Shown in pieces: positions 47,159-60,800 of a stretch of DNA of 64,000 nt. The DNA is taken from assembly GCA_963678705.1 (NCBI GenBank), contig OY783204.1, positions 11,480,759 through 11,544,758 on the forward strand, given 5' to 3'. The stretch comes from Panorpa germanica (taxonomy: Eukaryota > Arthropoda > Insecta > Mecoptera > Panorpidae). The position numbers were made by a program, and so were the translations under genes. A model generated the notes under the pieces. The model was not told where the DNA came from, made no database searches, and saw nothing but the letters and a program-made list of their open reading frames with translations. How positions within the stretch are numbered: position 1 is the stretch's first letter; every line of letters begins with the position of its first letter.

Positions 47159-49163
47159 TTTTAAATAGATAAGTTTTAAATTAAACCCCGGGTTTTCAGA
47201 AGCTCTTCTTTCTGATCAGATCAGTAGCGACAATTTGTTTTGATGGAAAAAATTGCGACCGCTCACATAATATGCTTAAAGAGCAGAGACAGCTCTCATA
47301 ATCAATTAACAAAAATTATGACCGATCACATAAAATGTTTAGAAAACAGAGTCAGCTTTCAAACACTCTAGCAATATTCACCTAGTTTATCTGTATTTTT
47401 TTTAAATTATTATTTTCTTTAATTTAATTTTTGAAATTCTGGGTATTGAATTAAATAGAAGATAAAAGATGTACATATTGGAGATGAACTGGACAATTCA
47501 AATTTACGCACGCATACTAAAAATATTTTTAATGGAAAAAATGGCGACCGCTCACTCAACATGTTTAGTGAGCGGACGTCTATAGCTCGTTCGAGCGCTA
47601 CATTTACTCAACAGTTGTACAACTGTTGAGTGTCCAGAACGCGCCCACTGATTTTAGGGTAAATTAACACAAAATTAAAACAAACTTAAATACTTTTCTT
47701 TTGAAAAGGTATTCATATAATATATTTAATTTTTTTCCGTAATTAATTTCTTACTTTTAATTACTTTTTTCACCTAAAGTAGCAGGAGCAAGAATCAGTA
47801 CACACACAGTAGATAGGGATTACTTGTGTTGCAAAGAAAAATTAACGTCTTTGTAAACCAATACGTAGTTCTTGATTTTTCTGTTAAGTCCAATCTGTCT
47901 TGCCAGAGGCAAGCATCATCATATTGGTTTTACTTGAAGATATAGCCATTTTGTGTAGCTTTAAGAATCTACACATTTTATCTGTAGCAGCTCAAGAACG
48001 GCTTTCTAGTTGTTCTCTACTATTTGTACCGACAAGGATCACTGTATCATCGGCAAAACATACGTTTACACAACCTTTCAAGTAAGAAACACAGGCCTCG
48101 TCGATTACTATGTTTTAAAGCTTAGGGCTCATTTTGGATTGCTGAGTACAACCATTAGATAGTTTCCATTTCATATAACAATAATCGGTTTGTAAAATTA
48201 TTGTTTGACAATGAATATAGTTCTCCATAGCGAAGTAGACTTTCTTAGAGGTTTTTGCCAGCCTAATACTTCGAAGGGCACTTGGCCACAAGACATTATC
48301 AAAGGCACCCTGACTTTCTATAAATTCTATATAGTCTTATGGTATGCGACAAGTTATGTTTTTTTTTGCGTTATCATGGTATAGTGTGATGCTTCATAAA
48401 CGATCAGTCACAATTTCCAAGAAAACCGCATATATTGTTCACTTATAACAATTAGTACACTCTCTTTAGTATTAGGAAACTCGCTTTTATATAAACTAAT
48501 TGTTATGTTTTAATATTATTTATAGTTAATGTTAATCGACTTACTTGATAGTTTAAAGCAACCTATTGTCTTACGTTAATTTGTATTGTTTATATGAGGT
48601 CTTCCTTATATGGCTCTACAGATTTCTTTAATTTCTTAACCAGTTGATGTATTAGCACTAACACTAACTTAACTGTTATCACTTTCTTTGTCTATCGCAC
48701 TTATTAATGTCTTATCTCAAAAACGACAAAGTTACAGTTTTGAGGTTATGTTCATAAGACCGCGTGTACGCGTCATATATATATATAGTTATATTTTTCA
48801 ACACTAGTTTCGAACTGTCAAACTTTTGTAAAAACACTGATTTTAGGGTAAATTAACACAAAATTAAAACAAACTTAAATATATATTATTTAATTTATAA
48901 TTATTTATATATTTAATTTATTTCCGTAATTTTCTCACTTTTTACACCTAAAGTAGCAGGAGCCGATCAGTACACACACAGAAGATAGGGACCACTTGTG
49001 TTGCAAAGCAAAATTAACATCTTTGTAAATAAATACGTAGTTCTTTCTTTTTTTGTTAAGTCCTATCTGTCTTGCCAGAGGCAAGCATCATGATCTTTGT
49101 TTCACTTAAAAATTTAGTTATTTTGTGTAGTTTCACGAAGCTACACATTTTAACTATAGCAGC

Positions 49164-49500
49164 TCAAGAACGGCTTTCTAGTTGTTCTCTACTATTTGCA
49201 CCGGCAAGAATCACTTTATCATCGGCAAAACATGGGTTTACACAACCTTTTGAGTAAGAAACACAGTCCTCGTCAAAAACCATGTTCCACAGCTCAGGGC
49301 CTATTACGGATCGCTGAGGACAACTATTAGATAGTTGCTTTTTCATGAACGGTAATCGGTTTGTGAAATTATTGTTTGACAATGAATATAGTTCTTTATA
49401 ACGCAGTAAACGTTATGGTTGTTAACGGTTTTTGCCGGCCTAATTCTTCGAAGTGCACTTGGCCACTAGACATTATCAAATGCACCTTGCCTTTTTATAA
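49164..49500 (-). pseudogene. R1-clade RT fossil, block 6 example
   Basis: 49164-49382 reads CPQRSVIGPELWNMVFDE, then PCFADDKVILAG and NSREQLESRS, close to the array consensus. It ends at the shared stop. The motif-A part lies just upstream on the minus strand, with a GTTATGGTTGTTAACG insertion-like change near 49412-49427. Confidence 0.76.
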
Positions 49501-52500
49501 ATTCTATATAGTCTTATGATATGCGACAAGTAATGTTTTTTTTTGCGTTATCTTGGTATAGTGTGATTGATCATGAACGATTGGTCACAATTTCCAAGAA
49601 ATCCGTATATATTGTTCACTTATAACAATTAATACACTTTCTTTAATATTAGGAAACTCGCTTTTATATAAACTAATTGTTATGTTTTAATATTATTTAT
49701 AGTTATTGGTAATCGACGTACTTGATAGTGGGCAGCAACCTTTTTTCTTCCGTATATTTGTAGTGTTTATATGAGGTCTTCCTTATATAGCTCTACAAAT
49801 TTCTTGAATTACTTAACCAGTTGATGTTTTAGCACTAACACTAACCCTAATATTATCACTTTCTTAGTCCATCGCACTTATTATTGTCTTATCTCAAAAA
49901 CGACAAAATTACAGCTTTAAGGTTATGTTTATAAGACCGCGTGTTCGCGTCATATATATATATATTTTTATTTTTTAACACTAGGTTCAAACTGTCAAAC
50001 TTTTGTAAAAACACTGATTTTAGGGTAAATTATCACAAAATTTAAACAGACCTATATACTTTTCTTAAAAAAATGTATTCAAATAATATATTTTTTTTTT
50101 TTCCGAAATTAATTTCTTACTTTTAATCACTTATTTCACCTATAGTAGCAGAAGCCGATCAGTAATCACACAATAGATAGAGACTACTTACCCATTCCCT
50201 TTAAGTCCCATCTGTCTTGCCAGAGGCAAGCATTATTATCTTTCTTTTACTTGAAGATATAGCCTTTTTGTGAAGCTTCAAGAAACTACACATTTTATCT
50301 ATAGCAGCTCAAGAACGGCTTTCTAGAGGTTTTCTACTATTTGCACCGACAAGGACCACTTTATCATCGGAAAAACATACGTTTACACAACCTTTTAAGT
50401 GAGAAACACAGTTCTCGTCGAATACCATGTTTCAAAGCTCAGGGCCCATTACGGATCTCTAAGGACAACCATTAGATAGTTGCCTTTTCATAAAACGGTA
50501 ATCGGTTTGTAAAATTATTGTTTGACATTGAATATAGTTCTCCATAGCGCAGTATACGTTCCTAGAGGTTTTTGCAGGCCTAATTTTTCAAAAGGCACTT
50601 GGCCACCAGACATTATCAAAGGCACGCTGAATTTCTATAAATTCCATATAGTCTTATGCTATAGCCTTATGTTCATAAGACCGCGTGTACGCGTCATATA
50701 TATATAGTTATATTTATCAACACTATTTTCGAAGAGTCAAATTTTTGTAAAAACAGTGATTTTAGAGTAAATTAACACAAAATTAAAACAAACTTAAATA
50801 CTTTTCTTTAGAAAAAGTATTCATATAATATATTTAATTTTTTTCCGTAATTAAATTTTCACTTTTAATCACTTTTCTCACCTTAAGTTGCAGAAGCCGA
50901 TCAGTTCACACACTGTAGATAGGGACTACTTGTGTTGCATAGCAAAACTAACGTCTTTGTAAACCAATACGTAGTTTTTCCTTTTTCTGTTAAGTTCCAT
51001 CTGTCTTGGCAAGTATTATCATCTTTGTTTTACTTGAAGAAAAAGCCATTTTGTGTAGCTTCAAGAAACAACACATTTTATCTATAGCAGCTTAAGAACG
51101 GCTTTCTAGTTGTTCTCTACAATTTGCACCGAATAGGATCACTGTATCATTGGCAAAAAATACGTTTACACAACCTTTTAAGTGAGAAACACAGTCCTCG
51201 TCCAATACCATGTTTCAAAGCTCAGGGCACATTACGGATCGCCAAAGACAATCATTAGATAGTTGCCTTTTCATAGATCGGTAATCGGTTTGTGAAGTTA
51301 ATGTTTGACAAAGAATATAGTTCTTCATAGCGCAGTAGACGTTCCTAGAGGTTTTTGCCGGCCTAATTCTTTGAAGGGCACTTGGCCACCAGGCATTATC
51401 AAGGGCACCCCGAATTAACTAAATTAACTAAAAATTAAAATAATCACTTATAACAATTACAACACTCTCTTTAATATTAGGAAACTCGCTTTTATATAAA
51501 CTAATTGTTATGTTTTAATATTATTTATAGTTAATGGTAATCGACTTACTTGATAGTTTGAAGCAACCTTTTGTCTTTTGTATATTTGTAGTGTTTATAT
51601 GAGGTCTTCCTTATAAAGCTCTACAGATTTCTTGAATTTCTTAACCTGTTGATGTTTTAGCACTAACACTAACCTATTTATTCTCACTTTCTTAGTCCAT
51701 CGCACTTATTATTGTCTTATCTCAAAAACGACAAAGTTACAGTTTTTAACTTATGTTCATAAGACGCGTCATATATATATATTAATATTTTTCAACACTA
51801 GTTTTAAACTATAAAACTTTTGTAAAAACACTAATTTTAGGGTATTTTATCACAATATTAAAACAAACTTAAATATTTTTCTTTAGAAAAAGTTTTCATA
51901 TAATTTATTTAATTTTTTTCGGTAATTAATTTTTAACTTTTTATCACTTTTTTTACCTAAAGTAGCAGAAGCCGATCAGTACACACACAGTAGATAGGAA
52001 TTACTTGTGTTGCAAAGCAAAATTAACGTCTTTGTAAACCAATACATAGTTCTTCCTTTTATTGTTAAGTCCCATCTCTCTTGCCAGAGGCAAGCATCAT
52101 CATCTTTCTTTTACTTAAAGATTTAGCAATTTTGTGTAGCTTTAAGAAACTACACATTTTATCTATAGCAGCTCAAGAACGGCTTTCTAGTTGTTATTTA
52201 CTATTTGCACTGAAAAGGATCACTTTATCATCGGCAAAAAAACGTTTACACTACCTTTTAAGTGAGAAACACAGTGCTCGTCGAATACCATGTTTCAAAG
52301 CTCAGGGCCTATTAAGGATCGCTTAGGGCAACCATTAGATAGTTGCCTTTTCATGAAACGGTAATCGGTTTGTGAAGTTATTGTTTGACAATGAATATTG
52401 TTCTCCATAGCGCAGTAGACGTTCCTAGAGGTTTTTGCAGGCCTAATTCTTTGAAGGGCACTTGGCCACCAGACATTATCAAGGGCACCCTAAATTTCTA

Positions 52501-54543
52501 TAAATTACATATAGTCTTATGGTATGCGACAAGTTTTTTTTTTTGTTTTATCTTGGTATAGTGTGAATGTTCATGAACGATCAGTCACAATTTCCAAGAA
52601 AACCGCATATATTGTTCACTTATAACAATAAATACACTCACTTTAATATAAGGAAACTCGCTTTTGTATAAACTAATCGTTATGTTTTAATAGTATATAT
52701 AGTAAATGTTATTTGACTCACTTGATAGTGGGCAGCAACCTTTTGTCTTCCGTATATTTGTAGTGTTTATATGAGGTCTTCCTTATATAGCTTCACAGAT
52801 TTCTTAAATTTCTTTACCGGTTGATGTTTTGGAACTAACACTAACCTAATAATTATCACTTTCTTTGTCTATCGCACTTATTATTGTCTTATCTCAAAAA
52901 CGACAAAGTTACAGTTTTGAGGATATGTTTATAAGACCGCGTGTACCCGTCATATATATATAGTTATATTTTTCAACACTAGTTTCAAACTGTCAAACTT
53001 TTGTAAAATCACTGATTTTAGAGTAAATTAACCAAAATTAAAACAAACTTAAATACTTTTCTTTAGGAAAAGTATTCATATAATATATTTAATTTTTTTC
53101 CGTAATTAATTTATCACTTTTAATCACTTTTTTCACCTAAAGTTGCAGAAGCTGATCAGTACACACACAGTAGATAGGGACCACTTGTGTTGCATAGCAA
53201 AATTAACGTCTTTGTAAACCAATACGTAGTTTTTCCTTTTTCTGTTAAGTCCCATCTGTCTTGCCAGAGGCAAGCATTATCATCTTTGTTTTACTTGAAG
53301 ATAAAGCCATTTTGTGTAGCTTTAAGAAACTACACATTTTAACTATTGCAGCTTAAGAACGGCTTTCTAGTTGTTCTTTACTATTTGCACCGAAAAGGAT
53401 TACTTTATCATTGGCAAAAAAAACGTTTACACAACCTTTTGAGTGAGAAACACAGTCCTCGTCGAATACCATGTCTCAAAGCTCTAGGCCCATTACGGAT
53501 CGCTAAGGACAACTATCAGATAGTTGCCTTTTTATGGAACGGAAATCGGATAGTAAAATTATTTTTTGACAATGAATATAGTTCTCCATAGCGCAGTAGA
53601 CGTTCCTAGAGGTTTTTGCCGGCCTAATTAATCGAAAGGCACTTGGCCATCAGACATTATCAAAGGCACCCTGAATTTCTATAAGTTCTGTATAGTCTTA
53701 TGGTATGAGACAAGTAATGTTTTTTTTTGCGTTATCTTGGTATAGTGTGATTGTTCATGCAACGATCAGTCTCAATTTCCAAGAAAACCGCATATATTGT
53801 TCACTTATAACAATTAATACACTCACTTTAATATTAGGAAACTCGCATTTGTATAATCTAATCGTTATGTTTTATTATTATATATAGTAAATGTTAATCG
53901 ACCCACTTGATAGTGGGCAGCAACCTTTTGTCTTCCGTATATTTGTAGTGTTTACATAAGGTTTTTCTTATATACCTCTACAGATTTCTTGAATTTTTAA
54001 ACCAGTTGATGTTTTAGTACTAACACTTATTTAATTATTATCACTTTTTTTGTCTATCGCATTTATTAGTGTCTTATCTTGAAAACGGCAAAGTTACAGT
54101 TTTGAGGTTATGTTCATAAGACCGTGTGTACGCGTCATATATATATATATATAGTTATATTTCTCAACACTAGTTTCGAACAGTGAAACTTTTGTAAAAA
54201 TATTGATTTTAGGGTACATTAACACAAAATTAAAACAAACTTAAATAGTTTTTTGAGAGAAAATATTCATATAATATATTAAATTATTTTCCGTAATTAG
54301 TTTCTCACTTTTAATCACTTTTTTTGCCTAAAGTAGCAGGAGCCGATCAGTACACACACAGTAAATAGGGACCACTTCTGTTGCAAAGCAAAATAACCGT
54401 CTTTGTGAAGCAATACGTAGTTCTTCCATTTTCTGTTAAGTCCCACCTGTCTTGAAAGAGACAAGCATCATCATCTTTGTTTTACATAAAGATATAGCCA
54501 TTTTGTGTAGCTTTAAGAAACTACACATTTTGTCTATAGCAGC

Positions 54544-54870
54544 TCAAGAACAACTTTCTAGTTGTTCTCTACTATTTGCACCGAAAAGGATCACTTTCTC
54601 ATTGGCAAAACATATGTTTACGCAACCTTTTGAGTGAGAAACACAGTCCTCGTCATATACCATGTTCCAAAGCTCAGGGCCCAGTACGGATCGCTGAGGA
54701 CAACTATTAGATAGTTGCCTTTTCATGGAACTGTAATCGGTTTGTGAAATTTTTGTTTGACAAAAAATATAGTTCTTCATAGCGCAGTAGACGTTCCTAG
54801 AGGTTTCTGCTGGCCTAATTCTTTGAAGGGCACTTGGCCAACAGACATTATCAAGGGCACCCTAAATTTC
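54544..54870 (-). pseudogene. R1-clade RT fossil with destroyed catalytic motif
   Basis: 54544-54780 reads CPQRSVLGPELWNMVYDE, the copy closest to the family consensus GCPQGSVLGP-LWN. Motif C is ICFANEKVILFG, so both aspartates of FADD are lost. This shows that the motifs evolve neutrally in the array. Confidence 0.76.
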
Positions 54871-57800
54871 TATAAATTCTATATAATCTTATGGTATGCC
54901 ACAAGTTACGTTTTTTTTTTGCGTTATCTTGGTATAGTGTGATTGTTCCTGAACGATCAGTCACATTTTTTAAGAAAACCGCATATATTAATCACTTACA
55001 ACAATTACAACACTCTCTTTAATATTAGGAAACTCGCTTTTATATAAACTAATTGTTATGTTTTAATATTATTTATAGTTAATGTTAATCGACTTACTTG
55101 ATAGTTTAAAGCAACCTTTTGTCTTTTGTATATTTGTAGTGTTTATATGAGATTTTCCTTATAAAGCTTTCTTGAATTTCTTAACCTGTTGATGTTTTAG
55201 CACTAACACTAACCTATTTATTCTCACTTTCTTAGTCCATCGCACTTATTATTGTTTTATCTCAAAAACGACAAAGTTACAGTTTTAAGGTTATGTTTAT
55301 AAGACCGCGTGTACGCGTTATATATATATATATATTAATATTTTTCAACACTAGTTTCAAACTGTAAAATTTTGTAAAAACACTGATTTTAGGGTAAATT
55401 TTTACAAAATTAAAACAAACTTAAATACTTTTCTTTAGAAAAAGTTTTCATATAATTTATTTAATTTTTTCCGTAATTAATTTCTAACTTTTTATCCCTT
55501 TTTTCACCTAAAGTAGCAGAAGCCGATCAGTACACACACAGTAGATAGGGACCACTTGTGTTGCAAAGCAAAATTAACGTCTTTGTAAACCAATACGTAG
55601 TTCTTCCTTTTATTGTTAAGTCCCATCTGTCTTGCCAGAGGCAAGCATTATCATCTTTGTTTTACTTGAAGATTTAGCAATTTTGTGTAGCTTCAAGAAA
55701 CTACACATTTTATCCATAGCAGCTCAAGAACGGCTTTCTAGTTGTTTTCTACTATTTGCACCGAAAAGGATCACTTTATCATCGGCAAAAAAAACGTTAA
55801 CACAACCTTTTGAGTGAGAAACACAATGCTCGTCGAATACCATGTTTCAAAGCTCAGGGCCTATTACGGATCGCTGAGGACAACCATTAGATAGTTGCCT
55901 TTTCATGGAACGGTAATCGGTTTGTGAAGTTAATGTTTGACAATGAATATAGTTCTCCATAGCGCAGTAGACGTTCCTAGAGGTTTTTGCAGGCCTAATT
56001 CTTTGAAGGGCACTTGGCCACCAGACATTATCAAGGGCACCCTAAATTTCTATAAATTACATATAGTCTTATAATATGCGACAAGTTTTTTTGTTTTGCG
56101 TTATCTTGGTATAGTGTGAATGCTCATAAACGATCAGTCACAATTTCCAAGAAAACCGCATATATTGTTCACTTATAACAATTAATACACTCACTTTAAT
56201 ATAAGGAAACTCGCTTTTGTATAAACTAAACGTTATGTTTTAATATTATATATAGTAAATGTTATTTGACTCACTTGATAGTGGGCAGCAACCTTTTGTC
56301 TTCCGTATATTTGTAGTGTTTATATGATGTCTTCCTTATCTAGCTCTGCAGATTTCTTAAATTTCTTTACCGGTTGATGTTTTAGCACTAACACTAACCT
56401 AATTATTATCACTTTCTTTGTCTATCGCACTTATTATTGTCGTATCTCAAAAACGACAAAGTTATAGTTTTGAGGATGTGTTTATAAGACCGCGTGTACC
56501 CGTCATATATATATAGTTATATTTTACAACACTAGTTTTAAACTGTCAAACTTTTGTAAAACCACTGATTTTAGAGTAAATAAACCAAAATTAAAACAAA
56601 CTTAAATACTTTTCTTTAGGAAAAGTATTCATATAATATATTTAATTTTTTTCCGTAATTATTTTCTCACTTTTAATCACTTTTTTCACCTAAAGTTGCA
56701 GAAGCTGATCAGTACACACACAGTAGATAGGGACTACTTGTGTTGCATAGCAAAATTAACGTCTTTGTAAACCAATACGTAGTTTTTCCTTTTTCTGTTA
56801 AGTCTTATCTGTCTTGCTAGAGGCAAGCATAATCATCTTTGTTTTACTTGAAGATAAAGCCATTTTGTGTAGCTTTAAGAAACTACACATTTTATCTATT
56901 GCAGCTCAAGAACGGCTTTCTAGTTGTTTTTATCTATTTGCACCGAAAAGGATCACTTTACCATCGGCAAAAAAAAACGTTTACACAACCTTTTAAGTGA
57001 GAAACACAGTCCTCGTCGAATACCATGTTTCAAAGCTCTAGGCCCTTTACGGATCGCTAAGGACATCCATTATATAGTTGCCTTTTGATGGAACGGAAAT
57101 CGGATAGTATAATTATTGTTTGTCAATGACTATAGTTCTCCATAGCGCAGTAGACGTTCCTAGAGGTTTTTGCTGGCCTAATTCTTCGAAAGGCACTTGG
57201 CCACCAGACATTATCAAAGGCACCCTGAATTTCTATAAGTTCTGTACAGTTTTTTGGTATGCGACAAGTAATGTTTTTTTTTGCGTTATCTTGGTATAGT
57301 GTGATTGTTCATGAAACGATCAGTCACAATTTCCAAGAAAACCGCATATATTGTTCACTTATAACAATTAATACACTCTCTTTAATATTAGGAAACTCGC
57401 TTTTATATAAACTAATTGTGATGTTTTAATATTATATATAGTTAATGTTAATCGACTTACTTGATAGTGGGCAACAACCTTTTGTCTTTCGTATATTAGT
57501 AGTGTTTATATGAGGTCTTCCTTAAATAGCTCTACAGATTTCTTGAATTTCTTAACCAGTGGATGTTTTGGCACTAACACTAAGTTAATTATTATTACTT
57601 TCTTTGTCTATCGCACTTAATAATGTCTTATCTAAAAAACGACAAAGGTACAGTTTTGAGGTTATGTTCATAAGACCGCGTGTACGCGTCATAGATATAT
57701 ATAGTTATATTTTTCAACACTAGTTTCGAACTGTTAAACTTCTGTACAAACACTGACTTTAGGGTAAATTAACACAAAATTAAAACAAACTTAAATACTT

Positions 57801-60800
57801 TTCTTTAGAAAAAGTATTCATATAATATATTTATTTTTTTTCTGTAATTAATTTCTCACTTTTAATCACTTTTTTTACCTAAAGTAGCAGGAGCCGATCC
57901 GAACACACACAGTAGATAGATACCACTTGTGTTGCAAAGCAAAATTAACGTCTTTGTAAACCAATACGTAGTTCTTCCTTTTTCTGTTAAGTCCCATCTG
58001 TCTTGCCAGACGCAAGCATCATCATCTTTGTTTTACCTGATGATATAGCCATTTTGTGTAGCTTCAAGAAACTACACATTTTATCTATAGCAGCTCAAGA
58101 ACGGCTTTTTAGTTGTCCTCTACTATTTGCACCGACAAGGATCACTTTATCATCGGCAAAACATACGTTTACAAAACCTTTTGAGTTAAAAACACAGTCC
58201 TCGTCGAATACCATGTTTCAAAGCTCAAGGCATATTACGTATCTCTAAGGACAATTATTAGATAGTTGCCTTTTCATGAAACGGTTATCGGTTTGTAAAA
58301 TTATTGTTTGACATTGAATACAGTTCTCCATAGCGCAGCAGACGTTTCTAGAGGTTTTTGCTGACCTAATTTTTTGAAGGGCAATAGGCCACCAGACATT
58401 ATCAAAGGCACACTGAATTTCTATAAATACTATATAGTATTATGGTATGCGACAAGTTATGTTTTTCTTTCGCGTTATCTTGATATAATGTGATTGTTCA
58501 TAAAACGATAAGTCACAATTTTCAAGAAAACCGCATATATTATTCACTAATAACAATTAATACACTCACTTTAATATTAGGAAACTCACTTTTGTATAAA
58601 CTAATCGTTGTTTTAATATTATATATAGTAAATGTTAATCGACTTACTTGATAGTGGGCAGCAACCTTTTAACTTCCGTATATTTGTAGTGTTTATATAA
58701 GGTCTTCCTTATATACCTCTACAGATTTCTTGAATTTCTTAACTAATTGATGTTTTAGTACTAACACTAACCTAATTATTATCACTTTCTTTGTCTATCG
58801 CACTTATTATTGTCTTATCTTGAAAACGACAAAGTTACAGTTTTAAAGTTATGTTTATAAGACCGTGTGTACGCGTCATATATATATATAGTTATATTTT
58901 TTAACACTAGTTTCGAACAGTCAAACTTTTGTAAAAACACTGATTTTAGGGTTCATTAAGACAAAATTAAAACAAACTTAAATAGTTTTCTTGAGAGAAA
59001 ATATTTATATAATATATTAAATTATTTTTCGTAATTAGTTTCTCACTTTTAATCACCTTTTTCACTTAAAGTAGCAGGAGCCGATCAGTACACACACAGT
59101 AAATAGGGCCACTTGTGTTGCAAAGCAAAATAACCGTCTTTGTGAACCAATACGTAGTTCTTCCCTTTTCTGTTAAGTCCCATCTGTCTTGCCAGAAGCA
59201 AGCATCATTATCTTTCTTTTACTTGAAGATATAGCTATTTTGTGTAGCTTCAAGAAACTACACATTTTATCTATAGCAGCTCAAGAACGGCTTTCTAGTT
59301 GTTCTCTACTATTTGCACCGAAGATGATCTTTTTATCATCGGCAAAACATACGTTTACCTAACCTTTTGAGTGAGAAACACAGTCCTCGTCAAATACCAT
59401 GTTGCAAAGCTTAGGGTCCATTACGGATCGCTGAGGACAACCATAAGATAGTTGCCTTTTGATGAAACGGTAATCGGTTTGTAAAATTATTGTTTACCAA
59501 TAAATATAGTTCTCCATAGCGCAGTAGGCGATCTTAGAGGTTTTTGCCGGCCTAATTCTTCGAAGGGCATTTGGCCTCCAGAAATTATTAAAGCACCTTG
59601 AATTTCTATAAATTCTATATAGTCTTATGGTATGCGACAAGATATGTTTTTCTTTTGCGTTTTCTTGGTATAGTGTGATTGTTTATAAACGATCAGTCAC
59701 AATTTCCAAGAAAACTGCATATATTGTTCACTAATAACAATTAATACACACACTTTAATATTAGGAACCTCGCTTTTATATAAACTAACTGTTATGTATT
59801 AATATTATTTAAAGTTAATGTTAATCGTTTTACTGGATAGTGGGCAACAACCTTTTGTCTTTTGTATATTTGTAGTGTTTATATGAGGTCTTCCTTGTAA
59901 AGCTCTACAGATTTTTTGAATTTTTTAACCTGTTGATGTTTTAGCACTAACACTAAACTAATTATTATAATTTTTTTTATCTAACGCACTTAATAATGTC
60001 TTATCTCAAAAACTAAATAGTCACAGTTTTGAGGTTATGTTCATCAGACCGCGTGTACGCGTCATATACATATAGTTAAATTTTTCAACACTAGTTTCAA
60101 ACTGTCAAACTTTTGTAAAAACATTGATTTTAGGGTAAATTAACACAAAATTATCACAAACTTAAATACTTTTCTTTGGAAAAAGTTTTCATTTAATTTA
60201 TTTAATTTTTTCCGTAATTAATTTCTAACTTTTTATCATTTTTTTTACCTAAAGTAGCAGAAGCCGATAAAGTAGAAGTGAGCCGATCAGTACACAAAGT
60301 AGAAAGGGACCACTTGTGTTGCAAAGCAAAATTAACGTCTTTGTAAACCAGAGCGTAGTTCTTTTTTTGTCTGTTTAGTTCTATCTGTCTTGCCTGAGGC
60401 AAGCATCATCATCTCTGTTTTACTTGAAGATATAGCCATTTTGTTTAGCTTAAAGAAACTACACATTTTATCTATAGCAGCTCAAGAACGGCATTTAAGT
60501 TGTTCTCTACTAACTGCACCGACAAGGATCACTTTATCATCGGCAAAACATACGTTTAAACAATCTTTCGAGTGAGAAACACAGTCCTCGTCAAATGATA
60601 TGTCCTAAAGCTCAGGGCCCATTACGAATCGCTAAGGACAACCATTAGATAATTGCCTTTTCATGGAACGGTAATCGGTTTGTAAAGTTAATGTTTGACA
60701 ATGAATATAGTTCTCCATAGCGCAGTAGACGTTCCTAGAGGTTTTTGCCGGCCTAATTCATTAAAGGGCACTTGGCCACCAGACATTATCAAGGGCACCC

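Larger units (their letters stand above)
43511..47646. mobile_element. PIF/Harbinger transposon copy 2 with MITE insertion
   Basis: Same TIRs and same flanks (AAT 43508-43510, ACT 47647-47649) as copy 1. The left TIR lacks 11 bp present in copy 1, between two CAGTTG repeats. The genes are the same pair and are also broken. A 729-bp MITE replaces about 106 bp around the exon 2 / intron 2 junction. Outside the two nested insertions, copies 1 and 2 are nearly identical. Confidence 0.92.
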
